This document shows, piece by piece, positions 1 through 5,960 of a stretch of 7,142 bases of DNA. Source of the DNA: Eggerthellaceae bacterium (lineage in GTDB: Bacteria; Actinomycetota; Coriobacteriia; Coriobacteriales; Eggerthellaceae). Both the position numbers and the translations under genes were made by a program. Each line of letters opens with the position of its first letter. Position 1 is the first letter of the stretch. The notes under the pieces were generated by a model. It was not told where the DNA came from, made no database searches, and saw nothing but the letters and a program-made list of their open reading frames with translations. The stretch is from contig JAFUCW010000277.1 in NCBI GenBank assembly GCA_017459485.1, positions 1 through 7,142 on the forward strand, given 5' to 3'.

Positions 1-7
1 AAGCGAA

Positions 8-28
8 GGACCACCGATCAGGGGGTCC
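8..28 (-). terminator. Possible short hairpin downstream of rpmE
   Basis: GGACC (28-24) and GGTCC (12-8) on the minus strand pair over 5 bp, with two more C-G pairs inside one mismatch and a 5-base loop, 12 bases after the rpmE stop. Only TTCGCTT follows, so the U tract is poor. The window ends here; the sequence could instead lie in the next gene. Confidence 0.25.
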
Positions 29-39
29 GTCTTGCGCGC

Positions 40-621
40 TCAGAGACAAGGGTCGTCTTCGGCAGCTTCTTCTGCGGCGGGCTCCTCGGCGCCAGCTTCG
101 GCTGCTTCCTCGGCTGCGGGCTCCTCGGCGCCGTCTTCGGCAGCCGGGGCGTCTTCGGCAGCAGCCTCTACGGCAGCGTCTGAGGCCTCTTCGGCGGGAG
201 CTTCTGCAGCCTGATCCTCGGCGACCTCTGCCGCATCCTCGGCGGGAGCCTCGCTTGCAGCCTTCGCAGCAGCACGCTCAGCCTCGCGGGCGTACTTGGC
301 AGCACGCTTTTCCTTCTCGGCCTTTTTGGCCTCGCGCTCTTCGGCCTTCTTGGCGGCAGCAGCCTCGACTTCGGCGGCACGCTTGGCCTTCCGCTCTGCT
401 TCGCGGGCAGCAACGGTTTCCTTGGCGGATCCGAACTTGTCAGCAAAGCGCTGAACGCGTCCACCGGTATCGATGAACTTCTGCGTGCCCGTGAAGAACG
501 GATGGCACTCGTTGCAGATGTCGATCTTCAGTTCGGGCTTGGTGGAACGGGTCGTGAACGTGTTGCCGCATGTGCAGCGCACCGTGCACTCCATGTACTC
601 CGGATGGATGTCAGTCTTCAA
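40..621 (-). CDS. rpmE: Ribosomal protein L31 (zinc type) with a long Ala/Glu C-terminal extension
   Basis: Residues 1-64 are a normal zinc-form L31 of the large ribosomal subunit: KTDIHPEY start, CTC (C16, C18) and CNEC (C36, C39) zinc ligands, HPFFTG, and TGGRVQRF. L31 usually ends near residue 70, but this protein continues to 193. Residues 66-122 are a Lys/Arg/Glu/Ala stretch likely to form one long helix; 124-191 are acidic Ala/Glu/Pro and probably disordered, with a 13-residue tandem repeat (164-176, 177-189). The start is taken as TTG at 619-621: it gives the family's usual beginning, aligns C16/C18 with E. coli L31, and lies nine bases from AGGAG. The upstream ATG (628-630) touches AGGAG with no spacer and would add three residues. 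L31 sits at the inter-subunit bridge near the central protuberance. Zinc-type L31 is often replaced by a zinc-free paralog in zinc starvation; none is visible here. Confidence 0.93.
   Translation of the reverse strand: MKTDIHPEYMECTVRCTCGNTFTTRSTKPELKIDICNECHPFFTGTQKFIDTGGRVQRFADKFGSAKETVAAREAERKAKRAAEVEAAAAKKAEEREAKKAEKEKRAAKYAREAERAAAKAASEAPAEDAAEVAEDQAAEAPAEEASDAAVEAAAEDAPAAEDGAEEPAAEEAAEAGAEEPAAEEAAEDDPCL
55..132. repeat. 39-bp tandem repeat (two units) in the 3' end of rpmE
   Basis: Units 55-93 and 94-132 agree at 33 of 39 positions, and the last 17 bases of each are identical. Each encodes 13 residues of the form [12 protein letters not shown](A/D). The period is a multiple of three, so gain or loss of a unit keeps the frame. 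Confidence 0.85.
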
Positions 622-642
622 TGCAATCATCTCCTATGTTGA

Positions 643-679
643 GCCTTGGTTTCCATACAAGGCAAAAGACGAACTTTGC
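643..679 (-). promoter_or_regulatory. rpmE 5' leader with two overlapping stems
   Basis: On the minus strand GCCUUG (663-658) pairs perfectly with CAAGGC (648-643) around a 9-base loop, ending a few bases before the TAGGAG of rpmE. Just upstream GCAAAG (679-674) can pair with UUUUGC (667-662). The two stems share bases 662-663, so they compete at that point. Ribosomal protein leaders for L31, including one described for Coriobacteria, are known as autoregulatory sites; this may be that element, but I cannot confirm the consensus from memory. Confidence 0.45.
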
Positions 680-680
680 T

Positions 681-686
681 ATAGTA
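681..686 (-). promoter_or_regulatory. Possible -10 element for rpmE
   Basis: TACTAT on the minus strand (4 of 6 to TATAAT) about 50 bases upstream of the rpmE start. No acceptable -35 lies 16-18 bases further up, so the call is weak. If real, transcription would begin near 674 and leave only the hairpin at 643-663 in the leader. Confidence 0.25.
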
Positions 687-802
687 CCACCTTTCGCTCT
701 TCTCTCCCATAATTCCACAACTCGAAACTAGCAGATGAGCACGGAAAAGACAGTGGCGGCGAGTCGATCGTGGTCGAAAGGTCAGCGAACATTGCAGATG
801 TG

Positions 803-874
803 CCCATAATCGCCCGCTTATAGCGTGAAGCATACTGAAGGCACGCGTGCAACAAAGCACGGGACGATAATGGG
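803..874 (-). ncRNA. Candidate structured RNA (three-way junction) between the DUF6273 gene and rpmE
   Basis: On the minus strand a 13-base arm CCCATTATCGTCC (874-862) can pair with GGGCGATTATGGG (815-803), with a single U-U mismatch and one G-U. On the plus strand the same arms give two mismatches, which favours a minus-strand RNA. The enclosed 46 bases hold two further stems: CGUGC-UUUGUU-GCACG (861-846) and CGUG...CACG closing a 14-base loop. The result resembles a three-way junction. No U tract follows. It could be a 3' UTR structure of the DUF6273 transcript, part of a long rpmE leader, or chance; there is no family match I can assert. Confidence 0.3.
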
Positions 875-930
875 TGCAGCTGCAGTTTGCCGCGTCGACA
901 CGTCCGTCCGTTTGTCAGAACAGGCGAAAC

Positions 931-1959
931 CTAAAGGCAGAAACAGGGAACGACCAGGTACTGCTGGTTGGCGGCACCACCCTTGTCGGGATGGCCAGTC
1001 GCATCCACGTAACACCAGCTATCCGCCGGTCCCGCATCTGCACTACGCAGCCACCAGGAGCCCGCCTGCCCTCCATCGTGCATCACCAGCACGGAATTGC
1101 CTCCGGTAGCCGCAACCCCGGAATCCTTGAACAGCTGGTACTGCGAGCCTTCCTTCTGCAAGGTAGCGGCAATGTCTCCCATAGAAGAGTCGACCGAACC
1201 GACAAGCTCGACATAGGAAGGAAGCCAGATGACGTCGTTCGATTCGGTAACCGAGTCGACCGCGCCCGTGTTGGACGGCTTCGAAACTTCCACAATTCTT
1301 TCGGTAAGGTCGGCGGGCAACGGGGAAAACACATTGGGGTAAAGGGCGCTCGAAACAGACGAAGAGGGCCATCCGCCCAAGTTGGAGCCATCTTCGTTGT
1401 AGGCCATGGGCATGATGCCGTCGGTGAACATGAACGTGATGCCCGCTTTGCCTGACCCGTCAGACGCACTGTCGTGGTTGAAGCCAATGATCCGCACGCT
1501 CACGTTGGTGCCGTCCCCCAACGCGACCGACTTGGCGGCAGAGCCGTCAATCCTGCCCGATGCGTTGACGAAGCCATATTGCTTCGCAACGTAGATCGCA
1601 TCGTCGTCCGTAGCGGCATCCGCAATCTTTGCGGATATCTGGGAAAGCTCTTCCCAGGTGTACTCCTCGAGGCTTGCCTTGGCAGCTGGGTTGCTTGGAG
1701 GATCGACCTGCTCGACGGAGTCGGACGATGCCTAAGAGCCCCATTCGACGGCAGGCTCTCCAATGGAGGGAACGCTGCTCGTTGCAGGCGATGCGGCAGG
1801 TCCGGAACATTGGGTGAACAGAAGGACAACGGCCATGATAAACGCGATCACGGCAAGCACGATCAAGGGGATACGGCGGTCGGTTTCAACTATCGTGGTG
1901 GGAAGCCCTGTCGCCTTGTAGGCAGACTGGCCTTTCGCAGACTTGCGTTGCGTTGGCAT
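931..1959 (-). pseudogene. DUF6273 membrane-anchored protein, interrupted by an in-frame TAG
   Basis: One frame runs from ATG (1957-1959, AAGGA 10 bases upstream) to TAG at 931-933, with a single TAG at codon 76 (1732-1734). The first 75 codons give a basic cytoplasmic N-terminus, one transmembrane segment (about 30-48, IPLIVLAVIAFIMAVVLLF) and a Ser/Pro/Ala linker. The 266 codons after the TAG have no further stop and continue logically: linker, YTWEELSQISAKIADA, GFNHDSASDGSGKAGITF, LPADLTERIVEV, IWLPSYVELVGS, YQLF, SWWLRS, and an end in VVPCFCL. This matches the DUF6273 pattern I recall from Coriobacteriia and Firmicutes surface proteins, which share a WWxRS motif near the C-terminus; their function is unknown to me. 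The intact product would be 342 residues with the DUF6273 domain outside the cell. As written, only a 75-residue anchor stub is made unless the TAG is suppressed. A TTG at 1519-1521 could restart translation but would lack membrane targeting. Confidence 0.8.
1732..1734 (-). other. Internal in-frame amber codon (TAG) of the DUF6273 gene
   Basis: Context on the minus strand is GGC-TCT-TAG-GCA-TCG. Flanking residues are EWGS before and ASSDSVEQ after, within the flexible linker between membrane anchor and domain. One base change from CAG (Gln), AAG (Lys), GAG (Glu), TCG (Ser), TTG (Leu), TGG (Trp) or TAC/TAT (Tyr) would create it. There is no accompanying frameshift. Confidence 0.9.
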
Positions 1960-2030
1960 AGTGCATCTGTCCTTCGTTTAAGCGCCGGTACAACCTGCTC
2001 TGATGTGAATCGAACCTATAGTCCTTTTGT

Positions 2031-2060
2031 ATTGTACTTCTTAACACGAAGTGTTGACAA
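2031..2060 (-). promoter_or_regulatory. Sigma70-type promoter of the DUF6273 gene
   Basis: On the minus strand a -35 TTGTCA (2055-2060, 5 of 6 to consensus) and a -10 TACAAT (2031-2036, 5 of 6) are 18 bases apart. They lie just beyond the metG terminator and point at the DUF6273 gene. The start should be near 2024, giving a leader of about 65 nt. This is the best promoter match in the window. Confidence 0.65.
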
Positions 2061-2061
2061 G
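2037..2061 (-). promoter_or_regulatory. Palindromic operator candidate inside the promoter spacer
   Basis: AACAC-TTC-GTGTT (2043-2055 on the minus strand) is a perfect 5-bp dyad. Symmetry continues outward to CTT...AAG at 2037-2039 and 2059-2061, for 9 matching positions of 11 per half-site centred on 2049. It fills the spacer between -35 and -10 and overlaps the -35, where a bound repressor would block RNA polymerase. The regulator is not identifiable from this window. Confidence 0.45.
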
Positions 2062-2085
2062 CAAAAACAACCCCGAAAGGAGGCT
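2062..2085 (-). terminator. Weak intrinsic terminator after metG
   Basis: Starting three bases after the metG TAG, the minus-strand RNA can pair AGCCUC (2080-2085) with GGGGUU (2069-2074) around a 5-base CUUUC loop; two of the six pairs are G-U. One base later comes a run of five U (2063-2067). Position and U tract fit a terminator closing the tal-rho-metG unit, but the stem is weak, so read-through is likely. Confidence 0.5.
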
Positions 2086-2087
2086 TC

Positions 2088-4124
2088 CTACTTCAACTGC
2101 GAAGGATGAGCTTCGAAAAAGTCGGTGCGGGGCGGAAGCTCTTCCACCGCATGAAACCCGCTTTCGCGCTCCTCGGGACCACAGAGCTCCGCAATGCCGG
2201 CGAAGGAGGCGTCCCATGAGAAGAAGACCTCGGGAGCGAACTGCAAGGAAGCACAGATCTTCTCGCAGCCAACGGGGACGACTGGATGCATGAGCAGCGT
2301 ACAAACCCGAAGCAGGAAGCATGAATCGGCAAGAACCTGACGGCGCATCTCCGTGTCCTGCAAGTCCTCAGCCTCCTTGATTCCGGCACTCCAATGCTGG
2401 TTGGAGAAGCGTATGAATTCGTCCATCAGCGACATGACCGAATGCAGCTCGACATGCTCCATGAAGGCCTCGTAGCGGCGCAGCGCGTCATGCGCCCTCT
2501 CAAGCGCTTCGGACGTGGGAACGTCAAGCGGGATGGCGCAGTCGAAGGTGTTCTTCGCTTCGTAGAGGCAACTGCGCGCCAGACGGTTGAACACGCGCGT
2601 GAGCAGCGCACCTTCTTTGAGCACGGGGTCGGCGACCCGCGGGTCGCTTCGCTTGGACTCGTCAGGCTCGAACGCCTTGGGCTTGAAGCCGACGCTGCGC
2701 TGGTCGAGTCCAAGGGCTAGCCAATGCGCGCGCAGCTGCTCGGGCGTGTAGAAATCGAGCAGCTCGTCGGCGGAAGGCGGCTTGACGGCGCTCGAGGAAG
2801 ACGCTTTCTTGTCCCCCAGGAGCATATGGTGGTTGGCGACGAGCGTGGTGTGACGCAGGTCGGAGCCGGTTGGCTTCAACGCGCAGGCATTGCCCTCCTG
2901 CGTCGCTGCCCACAAGGCTGGCTGCGCAATACCGTAGAAATAGATGTTGTCCTGTCCGATGAACTGATAAACGCGCGCGTCGTCGCTGCACCAGAAGTCG
3001 CGCCACGAATCGTGCGCAAGTCCGCGCGCGTCGTTGGCGGCAATGGTGAAGCTTATCGGCGCCCAGAGGCTTTCGGGCCAGCACCAAACAGTAAGCCCGC
3101 TTATTCCGTCCATTTCGGGCACAGGAACGCCCCACTCGATGTTGCCGGAAATACGGAACGGAACGAGCGCTTTGCCTGTACGGAAACGCACGCCGGAAGC
3201 GGAGAGCACGTCGCGCGCGGCATCGCGATCGTAGATGTCAGAGAAGCGCAACTCGAAGCTCTGCTTGCCCTTCTCCGCCTCTGCGTACACATGGCTGGGA
3301 AGACTGTCCGCAAGCTCTCGATAGGTGTCGTATGCGTCGTTTTTGACGAAGATGACAGGATCGCCCAGAAACTCGCTGATGGTTTCGGGAACCACCGGGC
3401 GCACGTCGCCGTCGTGCCGAAGCGCCTCGACGTAGTCGCGCAGATAGGAAGCGAACCCGGGCAGGTCGAAGTACCAGTTCTCCACCAGACGCATCTCGGG
3501 CGTCGTCCCCGTGATGGTCGAAGTGGGCTTGATCAGGTCGGCGGGGTCGTACTGATGCCCCATGTCGCACTCGTCGGAGTAGCCGCGCTCACCCTTGCAT
3601 CCCTGCACAGGGCAGTACCCCTGCACCTGGCGCCCGTTGAGAAACGTGTCGGCTTCAACGTCGTAGAACTGCCTGGTCTGGAGCGTGCTCAAATGCCCGT
3701 TTTCGTGAAGGCGCCGAATGAAACGCGCAGTGAAATCCTCGTGGACTTCGCCGGAGTGTCCAATACCGCTGCCCTCGTAGATGTCCAGGCTGATGGAATA
3801 GGCGTCGAGCGTGGCTTTCTGGGCATCATGGTTGCCCTGCACGTAGTCGGCGATGCTGCCAACGAAGCCCTGCTCTTCGACAAGCTTGCGGTAACCTTCG
3901 TCTATCGGAGAGCCGAAACAGTCGGTTCCCGACACGAAACGGACGTTGTCGGCGCCAATGCGGTCGCGCAGAAATCGCGCATAGGCGTCCGCGGGCACGA
4001 AAACGCCGCCGACGTGCCCGAAGTGCAGTCCCTTGTTTCCGTAGGGCATGCCTGCGGTGACCACGACACGCTTCGGCCAAGCAACCTGCGAGGCCCACTC
4101 CCCTGCCACGTTTTCGTCGACCAC
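2088..4124 (-). CDS. metG: Methionyl-tRNA synthetase-like class I tRNA ligase (divergent)
   Basis: A 678-residue class I synthetase of the MetRS type, expected to charge tRNA-Met in the cytoplasm. Visible in order: TAGMPYGN then HFGH, the HIGH motif (34-37); GTDCFGSPIDE (66-76) where most MetRS have a D-E-x-G-T-P motif; a zinc knuckle with C171, C176, C186 and probably H190 (C-x4-C-x9-C-x3-H); GNIEWGVPVP (327-336); IGQDNIYFYG (389-398); and a degenerate KMSKS loop reading KKASSSS (439-445). A helical anticodon-binding region completes the protein. The first ATG (4128-4130) touches AGGAG with no spacer, so I prefer the GTG at 4122-4124, six bases downstream; the ATG would add Met-Asp. The gene follows rho by 9 bp (3 bp from the ATG), and its Shine-Dalgarno includes the rho TAG, implying coupling. 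It could be the only MetRS or a specialised paralog. The MetRS-like assignment is firm; exact function is less so. Confidence 0.88.
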   Translation of the reverse strand: MVDENVAGEWASQVAWPKRVVVTAGMPYGNKGLHFGHVGGVFVPADAYARFLRDRIGADNVRFVSGTDCFGSPIDEGYRKLVEEQGFVGSIADYVQGNHDAQKATLDAYSISLDIYEGSGIGHSGEVHEDFTARFIRRLHENGHLSTLQTRQFYDVEADTFLNGRQVQGYCPVQGCKGERGYSDECDMGHQYDPADLIKPTSTITGTTPEMRLVENWYFDLPGFASYLRDYVEALRHDGDVRPVVPETISEFLGDPVIFVKNDAYDTYRELADSLPSHVYAEAEKGKQSFELRFSDIYDRDAARDVLSASGVRFRTGKALVPFRISGNIEWGVPVPEMDGISGLTVWCWPESLWAPISFTIAANDARGLAHDSWRDFWCSDDARVYQFIGQDNIYFYGIAQPALWAATQEGNACALKPTGSDLRHTTLVANHHMLLGDKKASSSSAVKPPSADELLDFYTPEQLRAHWLALGLDQRSVGFKPKAFEPDESKRSDPRVADPVLKEGALLTRVFNRLARSCLYEAKNTFDCAIPLDVPTSEALERAHDALRRYEAFMEHVELHSVMSLMDEFIRFSNQHWSAGIKEAEDLQDTEMRRQVLADSCFLLRVCTLLMHPVVPVGCEKICASLQFAPEVFFSWDASFAGIAELCGPEERESGFHAVEELPPRTDFFEAHPSQLK

Positions 4125-4130
4125 ATCCAT

Positions 4131-4136
4131 CTCCTA
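4131..4136 (-). promoter_or_regulatory. Shine-Dalgarno fused to the rho stop codon
   Basis: The minus strand reads TAG-GAG-ATG-GAT-GTG. The TAG ends rho and, with GAG, makes TAGGAG. Its distance is 0 to the ATG and 6 to the in-frame GTG, so the GTG is the better start. The arrangement suggests that ribosomes finishing rho reinitiate on the synthetase gene. Confidence 0.6.
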
Positions 4137-5960
4137 CAATTCGAAATTATCGTCCGAACGCGCCGTCTGAGCCTTCTTGGCCGTACGCAACAGGAACTCC
4201 TGGTTGGTGTCGGTCTGCTTGAGCGACTTGATGAGCATGTCCATTGCGCGCTCGATGTTGTTCATGTTGGCAAGCAGGCGACGAACGGCCCAGATGAGGG
4301 GTGCTTCCTGCGGATCGAGCAGAAGGTCTTCTTTGCGCGTGCCCGATGCAACGGGATCAATCGCAGGGAAAATGCGCCTGTCTGCAAGGTTGCGATCGAG
4401 CTTGAGTTCCATGTTGCCCGTGCCCTTGAACTCCTCGAAGATGACCTCGTCCATCTTCGATCCGGTGTCGATCAGCGCGCTGGCCAAAATGGTCAACGAC
4501 CCGCCACCTTCGATGTTGCGCGCAGCGCCCAGAAAGCGTTTCGGCGGGTAGAGTGCCGTGGAGTCGACGCCACCGGAAAGGATGCGCCCACTTGCGGGCT
4601 GCGCCAGGTTGTAGGCGCGCGCGAGTCGCGTGATCGAGTCAAGCAATATGACCACGTCAGCTCCCAGCTCGACGAGCCGCTTGGCGCGCTCGATAACCAT
4701 CTCCGCCACGGCGATATGGTTTTCAGAGGGCATGTCAAAGGTCGAGGACACCACCTCGCCTTTGATCGAGCGCTGCATGTCGGTGACCTCTTCGGGACGC
4801 TCGTCGACGAGCAGGCACATAAGGTGCACTTCGGGGTTGTTGGCAGAAATTGCTGCCGCAATGTCCTTGAGGACCGTGGTCTTGCCCGCTTTGGGCGGAG
4901 AGACGATCAACCCGCGCTGGCCCTTTCCGATCGGAGCGCACAAATCGATCACGCGGGCAGTCGTGGCAGACTTGCCATGCTCCATGAGCAGACGCTCGTC
5001 CGGATAGACCGGCGTCAGGTCCCCAAACCGCGGCCGATGCTCGAGCGCCTCGAGCGGAAGGCCGTTGACGGAGTCGATCTTTTGGATGGCAGCGTATTTC
5101 TCGTTGCTGCGCGCAGGACGCGTGGTGCCGCACACCAGGTCTCCTTTGCGCAGGTGGTTGCGGCGAATGATATTCGTTCCCACGTAGACGTCATGCTCTC
5201 CAGGGAGATAGTTTTCGGTGCGCAGGAAGCCGTACCCGTCGGAGTGGATGTCCAAGACGCCTTCGACGGGAACGAAGCCCTCTTTCTTCACGGACGCCTC
5301 GAGCACCGCTTCGACAAGTTCGGCCTTCTTCATGGCCTTGTGGTCAATGTCAAGCTCTTCGGCACGCGCCCTAAGCTCCGCCACCTTGAGGGCGGCAAGC
5401 TCTTCTTGGGTAACCGACGGGGTCGCGGGCTCGTTGTTGTGGTTGCGTCGAGACTTCTTGTTGCGCTTGCCCGAGCCGCCTTGCCCGTTGCCATTGCGCT
5501 CCTGGTCCGACCCTTCCTCGACGTTGCGGGCAGAATCGCTCTGGCTGCCTACCGTGCGGCTGCGCCTGCGGGCGCTGCGGTGCTGCCCGCCGTCGCCTCG
5601 CCCATCGCGCTCGTCCGCTTCACCGACATCGGAAGATGACGCATCGTCGTCTTTTTCGAACTTTGCGCCCTTCCTTCCCTTGCGCTTAGAGGGAACGGCG
5701 TCGGGGACCTCGTCAGCCAACTCGTGCACCGCACCGCCCGCGAGGTAGGCCTCGATAGGCACTTCCTCGACATCGGGTGCGTCGTCGTAGTCATTCTTCT
5801 TTTCGGCAGGACGGCTGTCGTGCGAGACGATATGATCATCCGCCAACGCCGTGTAGCCCGCAAAACCGCCCTCGGGGATAGCGAACCCCTCGTCAGTGCC
5901 GCCGAAGCTAAAGCCCCCCGCACTCGCTGCCGTTTCCTCAGTCTGATTCTGCTCAGTCAT
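4134..5960 (-). CDS. rho: Transcription termination factor Rho
   Basis: Rho is the hexameric RNA-dependent ATPase/helicase that releases transcripts from RNA polymerase. The 608 residues are longer than E. coli Rho (419) because of N-terminal additions, as in many actinobacteria. Order: an unusual Gly/Phe-rich acidic start (1-60); a hydrophilic Arg/Gly/Asn/Asp-rich insert (about 90-178); the helical Rho N domain (EELAALKVAELRARA, 186-200); the cold-shock-like RNA-binding fold with DGYGFLR (241-247) and DVYVGTNIIRRN (257-268); and the ATPase domain. The ATPase domain shows Walker A PPKAGKTT (355-362), VDERPEEV (385-392), Walker B VVILLDS (436-442), SALIDTGSKMDE (494-505) and GTGNMELKLDR (513-523). 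The DER and DS residues that line the ATP and bicyclomycin sites are intact. The ATG directly follows the tal TAA, with GGGAGAAAG upstream inside tal. The TAG stop forms part of the next gene's ribosome binding site. Confidence 0.97.
   Translation of the reverse strand: MTEQNQTEETAASAGGFSFGGTDEGFAIPEGGFAGYTALADDHIVSHDSRPAEKKNDYDDAPDVEEVPIEAYLAGGAVHELADEVPDAVPSKRKGRKGAKFEKDDDASSSDVGEADERDGRGDGGQHRSARRRSRTVGSQSDSARNVEEGSDQERNGNGQGGSGKRNKKSRRNHNNEPATPSVTQEELAALKVAELRARAEELDIDHKAMKKAELVEAVLEASVKKEGFVPVEGVLDIHSDGYGFLRTENYLPGEHDVYVGTNIIRRNHLRKGDLVCGTTRPARSNEKYAAIQKIDSVNGLPLEALEHRPRFGDLTPVYPDERLLMEHGKSATTARVIDLCAPIGKGQRGLIVSPPKAGKTTVLKDIAAAISANNPEVHLMCLLVDERPEEVTDMQRSIKGEVVSSTFDMPSENHIAVAEMVIERAKRLVELGADVVILLDSITRLARAYNLAQPASGRILSGGVDSTALYPPKRFLGAARNIEGGGSLTILASALIDTGSKMDEVIFEEFKGTGNMELKLDRNLADRRIFPAIDPVASGTRKEDLLLDPQEAPLIWAVRRLLANMNNIERAMDMLIKSLKQTDTNQEFLLRTAKKAQTARSDDNFEL

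Larger units (their letters stand above)
631..930. other. Gene-free spacer between the DUF6273 gene and rpmE
   Basis: About 300 bp without a believable gene. It contains two perfect 10-bp palindromes (GCACGCGTGC at 841-850 and TGCAGCTGCA at 875-884), the inverted repeat at 803-874, a poor -10 and the rpmE leader hairpins. No clear intrinsic terminator for the DUF6273 gene is visible, so it may end by Rho or read through into rpmE. No tRNA or small rRNA is seen. Confidence 0.7.

Noticed and set aside
1..50. Start of a further minus-strand gene (for example TTG at 47-49)
   Set aside because: Only a few codons are visible in any frame and none resembles a family I know, so it cannot be supported.
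32..214. Plus-strand frame encoding an almost pure Ser/Ala peptide
   Set aside because: It is the reverse reading of the repetitive Ala/Glu codons in the rpmE tail.
627..860. Minus-strand 77-codon frame between the DUF6273 gene and rpmE
   Set aside because: It overlaps the rpmE start and leader and has no family resemblance and no good ribosome binding site; the composition looks non-coding.
1801..1812. Cys51 after the transmembrane segment of the DUF6273 protein as a lipobox
   Set aside because: The context FTQC does not match the L-(A/S/T)-(G/A)-C lipobox, and the N-terminus before the hydrophobic stretch is too long for a typical lipoprotein signal.
931..1959. Frameshift as the cause of the split DUF6273 gene
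   Set aside because: Both halves and the TAG lie in one continuous frame, so only a base substitution is needed.
2054..2059. Perfect TTGACA on the plus strand
   Set aside because: No TATAAT-like hexamer follows at 16-18 bases and there is no plus-strand gene to drive. It is the other face of the minus-strand -35/palindrome.
874..2109. Two plus-strand open frames (874-1455 and 1474-2109) across the DUF6273 gene
   Set aside because: The minus-strand frame carries the family motifs and membrane anchor; the plus-strand translations look like antisense shadow.
2724..5639. A 971-codon open frame on the plus strand
   Set aside because: It lies antisense to rho and metG, both of which have clear family motifs. 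Long antisense frames are common opposite GC-rich genes, and its translation shows no recognisable domain and has no convincing ribosome binding site.
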